A stretch of DNA of 21,284 nucleotides from the NCBI GenBank assembly GCA_002700865.1, contig PAFB01000084.1, forward strand, positions 1 through 21,284, given 5' to 3'. Made by a program: the position numbers and the translations under genes. Within the stretch, counting starts at the first letter, position 1. Each line of letters opens with the position of its first letter. Shown piece by piece: positions 8,442 to 15,573 of the stretch. The DNA comes from Rhodospirillaceae bacterium. Lineage in GTDB: Bacteria; Pseudomonadota; Alphaproteobacteria; UBA7985. Under the pieces are notes generated by a model. That model saw nothing but the letters and a program-made list of their open reading frames with translations. It made no database searches and was not told the DNA's origin.

Positions 8442-9026
8442 TCAATCCATAACGTAGGCAAAGCGCTCCAGCAGGCCCGAAACCCCATCCCTGTCCACCG
8501 CCTCCGGCACCCGGAATAGCGCCTGGCGCGTCGTGCGCTGTTCGGGCGTCAGGAAGGTCTCAACGATGTGGTAATAGGCGCGCTCGGTGTAATCATCGAA
8601 CAGGATGAGCGTGCCAGGCTTCGCCCGCAGCAGGCTTGTCAGAAAGCACGCCACACGAAAGCGGCCATCGATCAGGACCAGGTCCGGATCAAACGCCCCC
8701 TGCCAAGGGGCATCGAAGTAGGCAGAAAACCGGTCCCGATGCGCGTAGGACTTGGGAAACCCCCAAGACCCCACCGGGCCAAGATCCACGTGCACCAGCC
8801 GCACCCGCGCCGCCGCTTCGTCGGTCAGTTGTCCTGCTACGTGGGCTAACCACTGGGCCGAAGTATCTACGGCCTGAATCTGCCTCGCAGCGGCACTAGC
8901 AGCAGTACCGGCAGCGGCCAGTGTCGACTGGCCCATGCCGTATTCACCATAGCGCTGACATCGAACCAGCAGGTCGCGAAACAAAGCGTCGTGGCCGTCG
9001 AATAATTCGGATGCGTTCGCAGTCAT
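8442..9026 (-). CDS. Class I SAM-dependent methyltransferase-like protein
   Basis: Small soluble protein of 194 residues. The motif GEYGMGQST (residues 27-35) resembles the E-Y-G-x-G-x-S-T form of glycine-rich motif I in class I methyltransferases. An acidic residue follows in QAVDTS (D54), a candidate SAM-ribose ligand. FDPDLVLIDGRFRVAC (near 112-127) and LILFDDY (near 140-146) resemble later strands of a Rossmann fold. Lengths and motifs recall a family of uncharacterised alphaproteobacterial proteins often linked to surface-glycan loci, but I see no such neighbours. The frame extends to 9077, but AAGGGGAAAG just before the ATG at 9026 sets the start. It lies downstream of the rhodopsin gene yet is separated from it by a strong terminator, so it is probably transcribed independently. 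Its substrate is unknown. Confidence 0.65.
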   Translation of the reverse strand: MTANASELFDGHDALFRDLLVRCQRYGEYGMGQSTLAAAGTAASAAARQIQAVDTSAQWLAHVAGQLTDEAAARVRLVHVDLGPVGSWGFPKSYAHRDRFSAYFDAPWQGAFDPDLVLIDGRFRVACFLTSLLRAKPGTLILFDDYTERAYYHIVETFLTPEQRTTRQALFRVPEAVDRDGVSGLLERFAYVMD

Positions 9027-9092
9027 TCTTTCCCCTTGATACACCACACTCTGCCCATGGCGCTGTATCGTGGTCATGACGGTGTTTTTGGC

Positions 9093-9129
9093 AAAAGAAA
9101 AGCCCGGCCGCGCGATGCGACCGGGCTTT
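9093..9129 (-). terminator. Rho-independent terminator of the rhodopsin gene
   Basis: Read on the minus strand, AAAGCCCGG pairs perfectly with CCGGGCTTT (9121-9129 with 9099-9107). Three more pairs continue after one mismatch, and the run TTTTCTTTT follows at once (complement of 9093-9101). It begins 25 bases after the rhodopsin stop, so the rhodopsin transcript should end here. Confidence 0.88.
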
Positions 9130-9153
9130 ACCGATGGGGAAGATAGCCCAGCC

Positions 9154-9864
9154 TTAAGCGGCGCGGCTTTCGTCCGAAGTCGCTGCTACCCAGATGACAA
9201 CACCGAAGGCGATCTTGTTCACAAAGTCGGCGAGGTTGTACACAAGGTTCAACGTGCCGTCACCCTGAAGCATACCGGCGTAACCCAGCAGGTAGCCCAA
9301 TGGGTAAATCGCCCAACCAACGGTCACAATCCAACGCAAAGCGTTAAAGGCCGTCTTGGACGCTTTCGTGCCTTGGGATGCGTTAATCTTGGACGCTTCA
9401 CCTGCGAAGATTTCGTAGATGATGTACACCCAAGCCGCGGTGCCGATGATGAAGCCACCCCACAGCAGCGCTGTGTTGTCGATGTTTGTCTCGCCGACGA
9501 AGCCAGCCAAAAGCATCACCACCGAAGCGATGAGCAAGCGCCAGAAAAGCGAAGCACCAACAACAGCAATAGCTGTCAGAATCAGGTAGAACTCAACAAT
9601 TTGCAACGGAACCGTTAGCAGCCAGTCCACGTAACGGAACACCGTTGGGCTGGACTGCGTGTCGACCCACACGCCACGCATGTAGAAGTAGTGCAGTGCT
9701 GCAATACCCGTTACCATGGCTGCTACGGTGAGCGACGTCTTCCATTTGCCAACCGCGCGGTCACGCTCGACAAAGAAGAAGTAGGTTGCTGCAAGCATCG
9801 CAGCGGAAATAATCCAAAAAGATACGCCAACTGGATCGCTGGGATCTAAGCCTGTTTTCTCCAT
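9154..9864 (-). CDS. Proteorhodopsin, blue-tuned proton pump
   Basis: Seven-helix retinal protein of the inner membrane, expected to pump protons outward in light. Helix C reads RYVDWLLTVPLQIVEF: Arg77, Asp80 (proton acceptor), Thr84 and Glu91 (proton donor), the DTE set of proton-pumping proteorhodopsins. Gln88 occupies the tuning position (105 in the reference protein), where Gln marks blue-absorbing and Leu green-absorbing forms. His58 (ALHYFY) matches the conserved helix-B histidine. Lys217 in LADFVNKIAF binds retinal, and Asp213 is the second counterion. The frame opens at 9939, but GAAGGAGGT six bases before the ATG at 9864 fixes a 236-residue protein. No signal peptide precedes MEKTGLDPSD, unlike some proteorhodopsins. 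Single-gene unit with its own terminator; no blh or crt gene adjoins it. Confidence 0.96.
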   Translation of the reverse strand: MEKTGLDPSDPVGVSFWIISAAMLAATYFFFVERDRAVGKWKTSLTVAAMVTGIAALHYFYMRGVWVDTQSSPTVFRYVDWLLTVPLQIVEFYLILTAIAVVGASLFWRLLIASVVMLLAGFVGETNIDNTALLWGGFIIGTAAWVYIIYEIFAGEASKINASQGTKASKTAFNALRWIVTVGWAIYPLGYLLGYAGMLQGDGTLNLVYNLADFVNKIAFGVVIWVAATSDESRAA

Positions 9865-10189
9865 CACTGGACCTCCTTCAAAAAACATGCGCGAGTGAAA
9901 CTGAAGGAATTCAAAGCGTTGGCAATACATTGATGACAAATAATTTGGGAAACGCAGATATTTGTTGTCAATATCGATACATTAGATACCAAAATGAGAC
10001 ATTTTTTTTGAAAAATGGGGCTCTGACGCATATGCTGCTAAATGAATATTTCTAATACATTGAACATGATGCAGATAAGAAGAACCTACTATTCAAGAAT
10101 GCTAAATTATCATTTCGCATCCCGTTAGAGCGGCGCATAATGGGCAGTTTATGCGGCAAAAACTGGTGCTGTGATCGCTGAAACAGCGA
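9865..10189 (-). promoter_or_regulatory. Rhodopsin upstream region, AT-rich
   Basis: No gene is seen in these 325 bases, which are clearly more AT-rich than the flanking genes. GAAGGAGGT, the rhodopsin Shine-Dalgarno, lies just before the start. A perfect TTGACA (minus strand, 9971-9966) is a candidate -35 box, but the -10 at normal spacing is poor (CAAATT/AAATTA near 9941-9947), so an activator may be needed or the true promoter may lie elsewhere. A 7-bp AT inverted repeat (CATTTTT...AAAAATG) occupies 10000-10017, and another (CGCATAA...TTATGCG) lies at 10134-10155. Promoter assignment is tentative. Confidence 0.4.
9924..10063. repeat. Repeated ATACATT motif upstream of rhodopsin
   Basis: AATACATTGA occurs identically at 9924-9933 and 10054-10063, and a variant (GATACATTAGA) sits at 9976-9986. 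All three have the same orientation within the rhodopsin leader/promoter region. The middle copy is 5 bases from the candidate TTGACA box. Repeated sites of this kind can be operator boxes; in AT-rich DNA chance is possible. Confidence 0.4.
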
Positions 10190-10199
10190 CTACTGCCAG
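10158..10199 (-). terminator. Possible terminator of the FAD oxidoreductase gene
   Basis: On the minus strand a stem TCGCTG-TTT-CAGCGA (10175-10189) is flanked by a further CTGG/CCAG pair (10196-10199 with 10163-10166), and TTTTT follows directly (complement of 10158-10162). The hairpin overlaps the stop codon at 10190-10192. Large internal loops make it weaker than the rhodopsin terminator. Confidence 0.35.
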
Positions 10200-11551
10200 C
10201 GTACGTCTTGACGGGATAACTCTTGTTGAATCGCACCCATATCCGGCAGGTCAAATGACCAGTTGTGCTTGATCGATAACGCAGCCGCGATCCCTGCCCC
10301 CTGTCCGGAAACGGCACAGCAAGCCATGTTGCGGGTCGCAGCGTGGGCGACCTTGTCTCCGCCGGTGGACCGGCCGGCAACCAACAGGTTATCAACGCCC
10401 TTGGGTACCATCGAGCGGAAGGGAACGTGCATGTATCGCCCCGTGGTAGGCAGGATTAAAATGCCATAGCCGTCGATGAATTCAGGATAGATGCCAACGC
10501 TATCTTCAAACCGGCCTTCGTGGCGCACATCGTTCTCAGTCATATTGTAGACAGCATCAATCTTGCGCGTGTCGCGGATGCCGATGCTCATACCGAAGTT
10601 ACGCAAGCGCGCGTCTTCGCAGCCGGGCGTGTACCGCTTGAGCGCCTCAATCGCCAACATGGCCTGGCGGCGGCCTTCGATCTCAAAGGTTGTCAGGCTG
10701 TCCGGGTCCGTACCATCCACCCCGGCAAGGTGGATCAGGTTCATGTAGGTCATCTCACCGCTATCGTGCACAGCCCCCCATGTCCCCGCGATGGTGTTCA
10801 AATGCGCGGGGATCAGGCCGTCTTTGATCGCTCGTTCAAAGGGCTTGCCGAGGTAGGGTGAAAACATCTCGTCTTCTTTCCCTGAGGTCTCGATTTGCCA
10901 TTCACCGCTCGACCAGCTGCCGTAGGTCGATGGGTTTTCGCGAACGCCCTCCATAAATTTCTGCTTGTCCACCCCGGCCAAGTGAAACATCACCGATGCG
11001 GCCTGCAGCTCTTCGCGAGGCGTGGATTTCATCGGCGCGCCGGCGCGCAAGGCAACGTCTGCGTCTCCGGTGGCGTCGATCACCCGTCGCGCCAAAATCG
11101 CTTCGCGCCCCGCTTTGCTTTCAACAATCACGCCGGTGATGGTGCGCCCTTCCATGATGGGTGCGACGAATTGGCGGTGCAGCATGGGATGTATCCCGGC
11201 TTCCAGAACCAGATTGTCTGCAACAAGCTTGAACCCCTCGGAATCGAGCTCATAGGACAGAGACTGACTCTCAGGCACAGCCGCACCGGCGGCCTTGGCC
11301 CGTTCCTCGAACTCCCAGCCGATCCCGCCCGCCTCGACGGTTTGCTCATGCCGGTACCAGGCAAAGCCCTCGACACCCACGACGGTGATATTCCCTCCGA
11401 AGCAACCAAAGCGTTCCAGCAAGGTAACGCTGACTCCTGCGCGAGCTGCGGCCAGAGCTGCGGCTAATCCGCCCGGTCCGGAGCCAACGACGAGAACATC
11501 GGTCTGGTGCACCACCGGCGTTTCACGAGGGGGTTCCTGTATCTTAATCAT
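10190..11551 (-). CDS. FAD-dependent oxidoreductase (FAD_oxidored family, PF12831-like)
   Basis: Flavoprotein of 453 residues. The Rossmann FAD-binding motif VLVVGSGPGGLAAALAAARAG spans residues 19-39 and ends in a Glu (LLERFG) that would bind the ribose. It is followed by Cys50 in GCFGGN, a hallmark of this family. A middle ARRVIDATGDADVALRAG segment is the second conserved motif, and the C-terminal LLVAGRSTGGDKVAHAATRNMACCAVSGQGAG closes the FAD site. Family members oxidise small organic substrates; which one is unknown. The frame runs open to 11755, but AGGAG nine bases before ATG 11551 and the start of homology fix the start. It is divergent from a peptide/opine-type ABC importer, suggesting it processes what that importer brings in. 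Confidence 0.85.
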   Translation of the reverse strand: MIKIQEPPRETPVVHQTDVLVVGSGPGGLAAALAAARAGVSVTLLERFGCFGGNITVVGVEGFAWYRHEQTVEAGGIGWEFEERAKAAGAAVPESQSLSYELDSEGFKLVADNLVLEAGIHPMLHRQFVAPIMEGRTITGVIVESKAGREAILARRVIDATGDADVALRAGAPMKSTPREELQAASVMFHLAGVDKQKFMEGVRENPSTYGSWSSGEWQIETSGKEDEMFSPYLGKPFERAIKDGLIPAHLNTIAGTWGAVHDSGEMTYMNLIHLAGVDGTDPDSLTTFEIEGRRQAMLAIEALKRYTPGCEDARLRNFGMSIGIRDTRKIDAVYNMTENDVRHEGRFEDSVGIYPEFIDGYGILILPTTGRYMHVPFRSMVPKGVDNLLVAGRSTGGDKVAHAATRNMACCAVSGQGAGIAAALSIKHNWSFDLPDMGAIQQELSRQDVRWQ

Positions 11552-11928
11552 GGCGCCAGGCTCCTGATTTCTGCCGACCGCTCCGCGGGGATTGGTGCGC
11601 AAGAGTGTGTTCTTCGGCAGGCAGGAAACATCGAATTCCAGCGCCAGACAACAGGATTCAGGTGCGATCCGCAAAGGAACGAAAACTTTTGCCCAGCTCG
11701 CTTTAGGATGCACTTGTTTAGATGGCAGGAATGCGTTTATGTTATATTTGCTCACCGTGATGCGTTTTGGTTGACGCTTGTGCTGGGTTCAGCACCGACA
11801 GACCAAAACCGCCCCGCAGCTTGGAGTGCTGCTGGCGCCGACTGGCATCTGGGAAGAGTGGCAGAAACGATCTCATGCGCGTTGGGAGGCGCGCCTCGTT
11901 TCTGGCGACGGTAAACAAGGAGGAAACC
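11552..11928. promoter_or_regulatory. Divergent intergenic region between FAD oxidoreductase and ABC operon
   Basis: These 377 bases should hold promoters for both directions; no gene is supported. For the plus strand, TTGTTT (11714-11719), an 18-base spacer and TATGTT (11738-11743) form a mediocre promoter. TATATT at 11743-11748 is another -10 candidate. The leader contains a hairpin GTGCTG-GGTT-CAGCAC (11780-11795) and a perfect 12-bp palindrome GAGGCGCGCCTC (11886-11897), 19 bases before the AAGGAGG ribosome-binding site (11917-11923). Either could be regulatory; neither is proven. Confidence 0.4.
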
Positions 11929-13536
11929 GTGAAAAAACAACAATATTTGCAGCAGCAAGCGAAGCTGCTCACTCGTGGCCTGATCGACCGCCGTAAGTTC
12001 GTCATGGGCGCGCTCGCGGCTGGGGTTGCTCTGCCAACCGCACTTGGCTTGGCACAAACGGCCATGGCTGCAACGCCAAAGAAGGGCGGTCGCCTGCGCT
12101 GGGGTAACTCAGCAGCAGATTCGAACGATTCCCTCGACCCGGCAACGTGGCTGAGCTCGTTCATGATGGCGACCGGCTGGCTGAGTGCTAACGGTCTGAC
12201 AGAAGTTGGCCCCGATGGTCAGCTGATCCCGGAACTGGCCGAATCCATTGAGTCTGACGATGCGAAGACCTGGATTTTCCGCCTGCGTAAAGGCGTTGAA
12301 TTCCACAACGGCAAATCGCTGACACCAGAGGATATTCAAGCCAACTTTGCCTACCATATGGCTGAAGACAGCACCTCAGCGGCCAAGGGCCTGCTCAGTG
12401 GTATCGCCGATATCCGCAAGGATGGCGACAACAACGTGGTGTTTGAGCTTGCCGGCGCAAACGCTGACTTCCCCTTCGTGCTGTCCGATTACCATTTGGT
12501 CATCCGTCCTTCGGAAGCCGATGGCAGCTTGAATATGGCCAGTGGCCTCGGCACTGGCGGCTATGTACTGCAGGAGTTCGTGCCGGGCGTTCGCACCTTT
12601 GCAACCCGCAACCCGAACTACTGGAAAGAGGGCCGCGCGCACTTCGACGAAGTTGAAATGATCGGCCTGAACGATGACGTTGCGCGTCAGACAGCCCTGA
12701 TCAATGGTGACATCGATCACATGAACGGTCTGGCTCCGTCGAACATTCCGCTGATTGATCGTATTCCAAATCTGGATGTTGTCGAAGCGGCAGGCTTTGC
12801 GCACACGACGATCCCAATGCGGGTCAATGCCGATCCATTCGGCAACAACGACCTGCGCATGGCGCTCAAGCTGTCGATCAACCGTCAGGAAATCATGGAC
12901 AAGCTGCTGCTGGGTCACGGTACGCTTGGTAACGACCACCCGATTTCACCGGCGCACCGTTACCACAACGCCGACTTGCCACAGCGCGAGTTTGATCCAG
13001 AGCTGGCAGCCTTCCACTACAAGAAGTCCGGCCACAGTGGCACCATCGAGCTTTCCACCTCGGAAACGCCGGGCCCGGGTTCGACCGATATGGCCAACCT
13101 GTTCGCCGCTTCGGCAGCGCAGGCAGGCATCGACATCAAGGTGATCAAAGAGCCTGAAGACGGTTACTGGTCCAACGTCTGGAACAAGAAGGCTTTCTCT
13201 GTTTCTGCATGGAGCGGTCGTCCGACTGAAGACTGGATGTTCTCTGCGGCTTACACCGCAGACACAGAATGGAACGAAACCGCCTGGACCAGCGGCGCAG
13301 CGGCTGACCGCTTCAACGAAGTTGTCGTGGCGGCGCGTTCTGAGCTCGACGATACCCAGCGCCGGGCCATGTACTACGAAGCTCAGCAGATTATTGCTGA
13401 CGATGGTGGTGCGATTGTTCCGATCTTCACCAACAACATTCACGCCTCCTCCACAGCGTTGGGGCATGAAGAAACCATTGGTGGTAACTGGGAGAACGAC
13501 GGCGCACGCATGGGCGAGCGCTGGTGGTTCGCTTAA
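11929..13536 (+). CDS. ABC transporter substrate-binding protein, peptide/opine type (SBP family 5)
   Basis: Periplasmic binding protein of 535 residues that would deliver a peptide, opine or similar solute to the permeases encoded downstream. Residues 20-25 (DRRKFV) resemble a twin-arginine motif, followed by a hydrophobic stretch and AMA at 45-47, so Tat export and cleavage near residue 47 are predicted. The mature protein has SBP_bac_5 features: KGGRLRWG at its start, LAESIESDDAKTWIFRLRKGVEFHNGKSLTPEDI near 105-140, and FATRNPNYWKEGRAHFDEVEM near 225. Start: GTG at 11929, five bases after a perfect AAGGAGG; frame-open sequence upstream lacks family features. It heads an ABC operon, separated from the permeases by a stable hairpin. 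The ligand cannot be deduced. Confidence 0.9.
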   Translation: MKKQQYLQQQAKLLTRGLIDRRKFVMGALAAGVALPTALGLAQTAMAATPKKGGRLRWGNSAADSNDSLDPATWLSSFMMATGWLSANGLTEVGPDGQLIPELAESIESDDAKTWIFRLRKGVEFHNGKSLTPEDIQANFAYHMAEDSTSAAKGLLSGIADIRKDGDNNVVFELAGANADFPFVLSDYHLVIRPSEADGSLNMASGLGTGGYVLQEFVPGVRTFATRNPNYWKEGRAHFDEVEMIGLNDDVARQTALINGDIDHMNGLAPSNIPLIDRIPNLDVVEAAGFAHTTIPMRVNADPFGNNDLRMALKLSINRQEIMDKLLLGHGTLGNDHPISPAHRYHNADLPQREFDPELAAFHYKKSGHSGTIELSTSETPGPGSTDMANLFAASAAQAGIDIKVIKEPEDGYWSNVWNKKAFSVSAWSGRPTEDWMFSAAYTADTEWNETAWTSGAAADRFNEVVVAARSELDDTQRRAMYYEAQQIIADDGGAIVPIFTNNIHASSTALGHEETIGGNWENDGARMGERWWFA

Positions 13537-13572
13537 GAACCCAAAGCGTTCGCGCTACGGGGACGCAGAACC

Positions 13573-13598
13573 ATATGGGCCTCTTCGGAGGCCCGTAT
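13573..13598 (+). promoter_or_regulatory. Stable UUCG hairpin between binding protein and permease genes
   Basis: ATATGGGCCTC pairs with GAGGCCCGTAT across 11 positions (one G-U), closed by a TTCG loop flanked by C and G, the extra-stable cUUCGg tetraloop. No T-run follows, so it is not a classical terminator. In ABC operons such hairpins commonly protect the 3' end of the binding-protein message or cause partial termination, giving more binding protein than permease. Confidence 0.7.
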
Positions 13599-13666
13599 AC
13601 CTGTACCCGCAAACCCGCATCTGAACCCCGGTTTCATTTCTCTCCGCCAAAAGGGAGACCTCTGGA

Positions 13667-14638
13667 TTGTTAAGGCTTTTTGAAGTCATCGGAAAGCGGC
13701 TCCTGCTGGGATTCGTGACGCTGTTTATTGTGTCGTTGCTGATCTTTAGCGCGATATCCCTGCTGCCCGGCGATTTTGCTCAGGCTGTTCTGGGGCAATC
13801 CGCTACCGAGGACACGCTGGCCGCGTTTCGCGCCGGCCTTGGTTTGGATAAACCACTGATACAGCGTTACTTTGACTGGATCGTCGGCGTGATGCGCGGC
13901 GATTTTGGGAGTTCATTTTCCGGTCGAAACTCATCGGGCTTTGATCTCTCTCGCCCCGTGCTGGAAATCATGGCACCCAAGCTTCGTAATACCGTGTTCC
14001 TTGCACTGGTGACCGCAGTGATCGCAGTGCCGCTGGCGCTCATCCTCGGGCTGCTGACAGCGCTGTTTCGCAACTCGATCTTTGACCGCAGCGCGAACGG
14101 CCTGACGCTCACAACGATTTCAGCGCCTGAGTTCTTTCTTGCTTACATCCTGATCATCGGCTTTGGCGGCCTGTTGCCAACCATCGCCAACGTCAAGCCG
14201 GATATGGGCCTGTTCGAGCGCTTGCGGCTGGTTGCGCTGCCGACCATTACGCTGACACTGGTGATCGTGGCGCACATGATGCGCATGACCCGTGCGGCGA
14301 TCATCAACCTGTTGGCCAGCCCTTACATCGAGATGGCGCGGCTGTCCGGAGCCAGTCAGACGGAAATCATCTTTCGCCATGCCCTGCCCAATGCCTGGGC
14401 GCCAATTGCCACCGTGATCGCCTTTAACCTCGCTTACCTGGTGGTTGGCGTCGTGGTGGTTGAGGTGGTGTTTACCTACGAGGGGATTGGTAAACTGATG
14501 GTCGACTCAGTCGGCAGCCGGGATATTCCTGTGGTTCAGGCCTGCGCGCTGATCTTTGCAGCGACCTATATTCTGCTCAACCTGCTTGCCGACCTGATCG
14601 GTATTTTCACCAACCCCAGACTGCTGCACCCACGATGA
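13667..14638 (+). CDS. ABC transporter permease, DppB/OppB-like
   Basis: Inner-membrane permease of 323 residues with about six helices, one half of the translocation channel. The N-terminal TM helix (LLLGFVTLFIVSLLIFSAISLLPGD) and the periplasmic segment with GLDKPLIQRYFDWIVGVMRGDFGSS are characteristic of DppB-type permeases. The cytoplasmic EAA loop that contacts the ATPase lies near residues 222-245 (EMARLSGASQTEIIFRHALPN). The start is a TTG at 13667, with AAGGGAG about 11 bases upstream; no in-frame ATG gives the conserved N-terminus. It follows the binding protein gene by 130 bases including the UUCG hairpin. Its stop overlaps the next start (ATGA), indicating coupling. Confidence 0.9.
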   Translation: MLRLFEVIGKRLLLGFVTLFIVSLLIFSAISLLPGDFAQAVLGQSATEDTLAAFRAGLGLDKPLIQRYFDWIVGVMRGDFGSSFSGRNSSGFDLSRPVLEIMAPKLRNTVFLALVTAVIAVPLALILGLLTALFRNSIFDRSANGLTLTTISAPEFFLAYILIIGFGGLLPTIANVKPDMGLFERLRLVALPTITLTLVIVAHMMRMTRAAIINLLASPYIEMARLSGASQTEIIFRHALPNAWAPIATVIAFNLAYLVVGVVVVEVVFTYEGIGKLMVDSVGSRDIPVVQACALIFAATYILLNLLADLIGIFTNPRLLHPR

Positions 14639-15573
14639 CAGAGATCAAACCAAAAGCAGCGCCGTCTGCCCTCAACGAAACCGGTGCCGTGCGCCTGCGC
14701 CGCAGCCGCTTTGACCGCCTGCGCATTCTGCTAAGCCGCGCCCCGCTCACGGCCTGGTTCGGCATGATTGTTGTTGCCATTTACGGGATCGCCGCTGTTT
14801 TCGCGCCTTGGATCGCGCCCTATGGGGAAGCGGAAATTTTCGCCAAGGCTGATGATGTCTGGAGTAAAGAGCACTGGCTGGGCACCGACCAGATTGGCCG
14901 CGACGTGCTCACCCGCCTGCTCTACGGCGCACGGAACACCGTCGGGATCGCGCTGGGGACGACCATGCTGTCGTTCCTGATTGGCGGTGGACTGGGGCTG
15001 ATGGCAGCGATTGATCGGGGCTGGATTGACCAGGTATTCAGCCGCGGGATTGACGTTCTGATGGCCATTCCCAGCCTGATTTTCGCGCTCATGCTGCTGG
15101 CGATTTTTGACTCCTCGATCATCGGACTGATCCTGATCATCGGCGTGCTGGACGCCACCCGCGTCTTCCGACTGGCGCGCTCGGTGTCACTGAATATTGC
15201 GGTGATGGATTACGTCGAAGCGGCGCGCCTGCGGGGCGAGAACATGGGCTGGATCATGACTCGTGAGATCCTGCCCAACATTCTTCCGCCGCTGATCGCC
15301 GAGTTTGGGTTGCGCTTTATCTTTGTGTTCCTGACCATTGCCGCGCTGAGCTTTTTGGGCATGGGCGTACAGCCGCCAACGGCAGACTGGGGTTCGATGG
15401 TGCGCGAGAACGCACGCTGGATTACCTACGTTCCCTACTTCCCCTTTCAGGAAGCTCTGTACTACGCGCTCAAGCCTCTTTTGCCCGCGGGTTGTATTGC
15501 GCTGTTAACCATTGCAGTGAACTTCATCGTTGACTGGTTCCTGCACGAAACAAGTGGGTTGCGCGATGTCTGA
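14635..15573 (+). CDS. ABC transporter permease, DppC/OppC-like
   Basis: Inner-membrane permease of 312 residues, partner of the preceding DppB-like subunit. It has a basic cytoplasmic N-terminus (LRRSRFDRLRILLSR) and a first helix near residues 40-60. The conserved HWLGTDQIGRDVLTRLLYGAR motif (near 82-102) marks the OppC family. The EAA loop lies near 197-220 (EAARLRGENMGWIMTREILPN), and the C-terminal end has PPTADWGSMV. The ATG at 14635 overlaps the previous stop by four bases. Its own stop overlaps the ATPase start at 15566, so permeases and ATPase should be made in fixed proportion. Confidence 0.92.
   Translation: MTEIKPKAAPSALNETGAVRLRRSRFDRLRILLSRAPLTAWFGMIVVAIYGIAAVFAPWIAPYGEAEIFAKADDVWSKEHWLGTDQIGRDVLTRLLYGARNTVGIALGTTMLSFLIGGGLGLMAAIDRGWIDQVFSRGIDVLMAIPSLIFALMLLAIFDSSIIGLILIIGVLDATRVFRLARSVSLNIAVMDYVEAARLRGENMGWIMTREILPNILPPLIAEFGLRFIFVFLTIAALSFLGMGVQPPTADWGSMVRENARWITYVPYFPFQEALYYALKPLLPAGCIALLTIAVNFIVDWFLHETSGLRDV

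Noticed and set aside
9070..9618. Plus-strand open frame of 182 codons across the rhodopsin gene
   Set aside because: It crosses the rhodopsin terminator and reads the rhodopsin in antisense; no homology signal.
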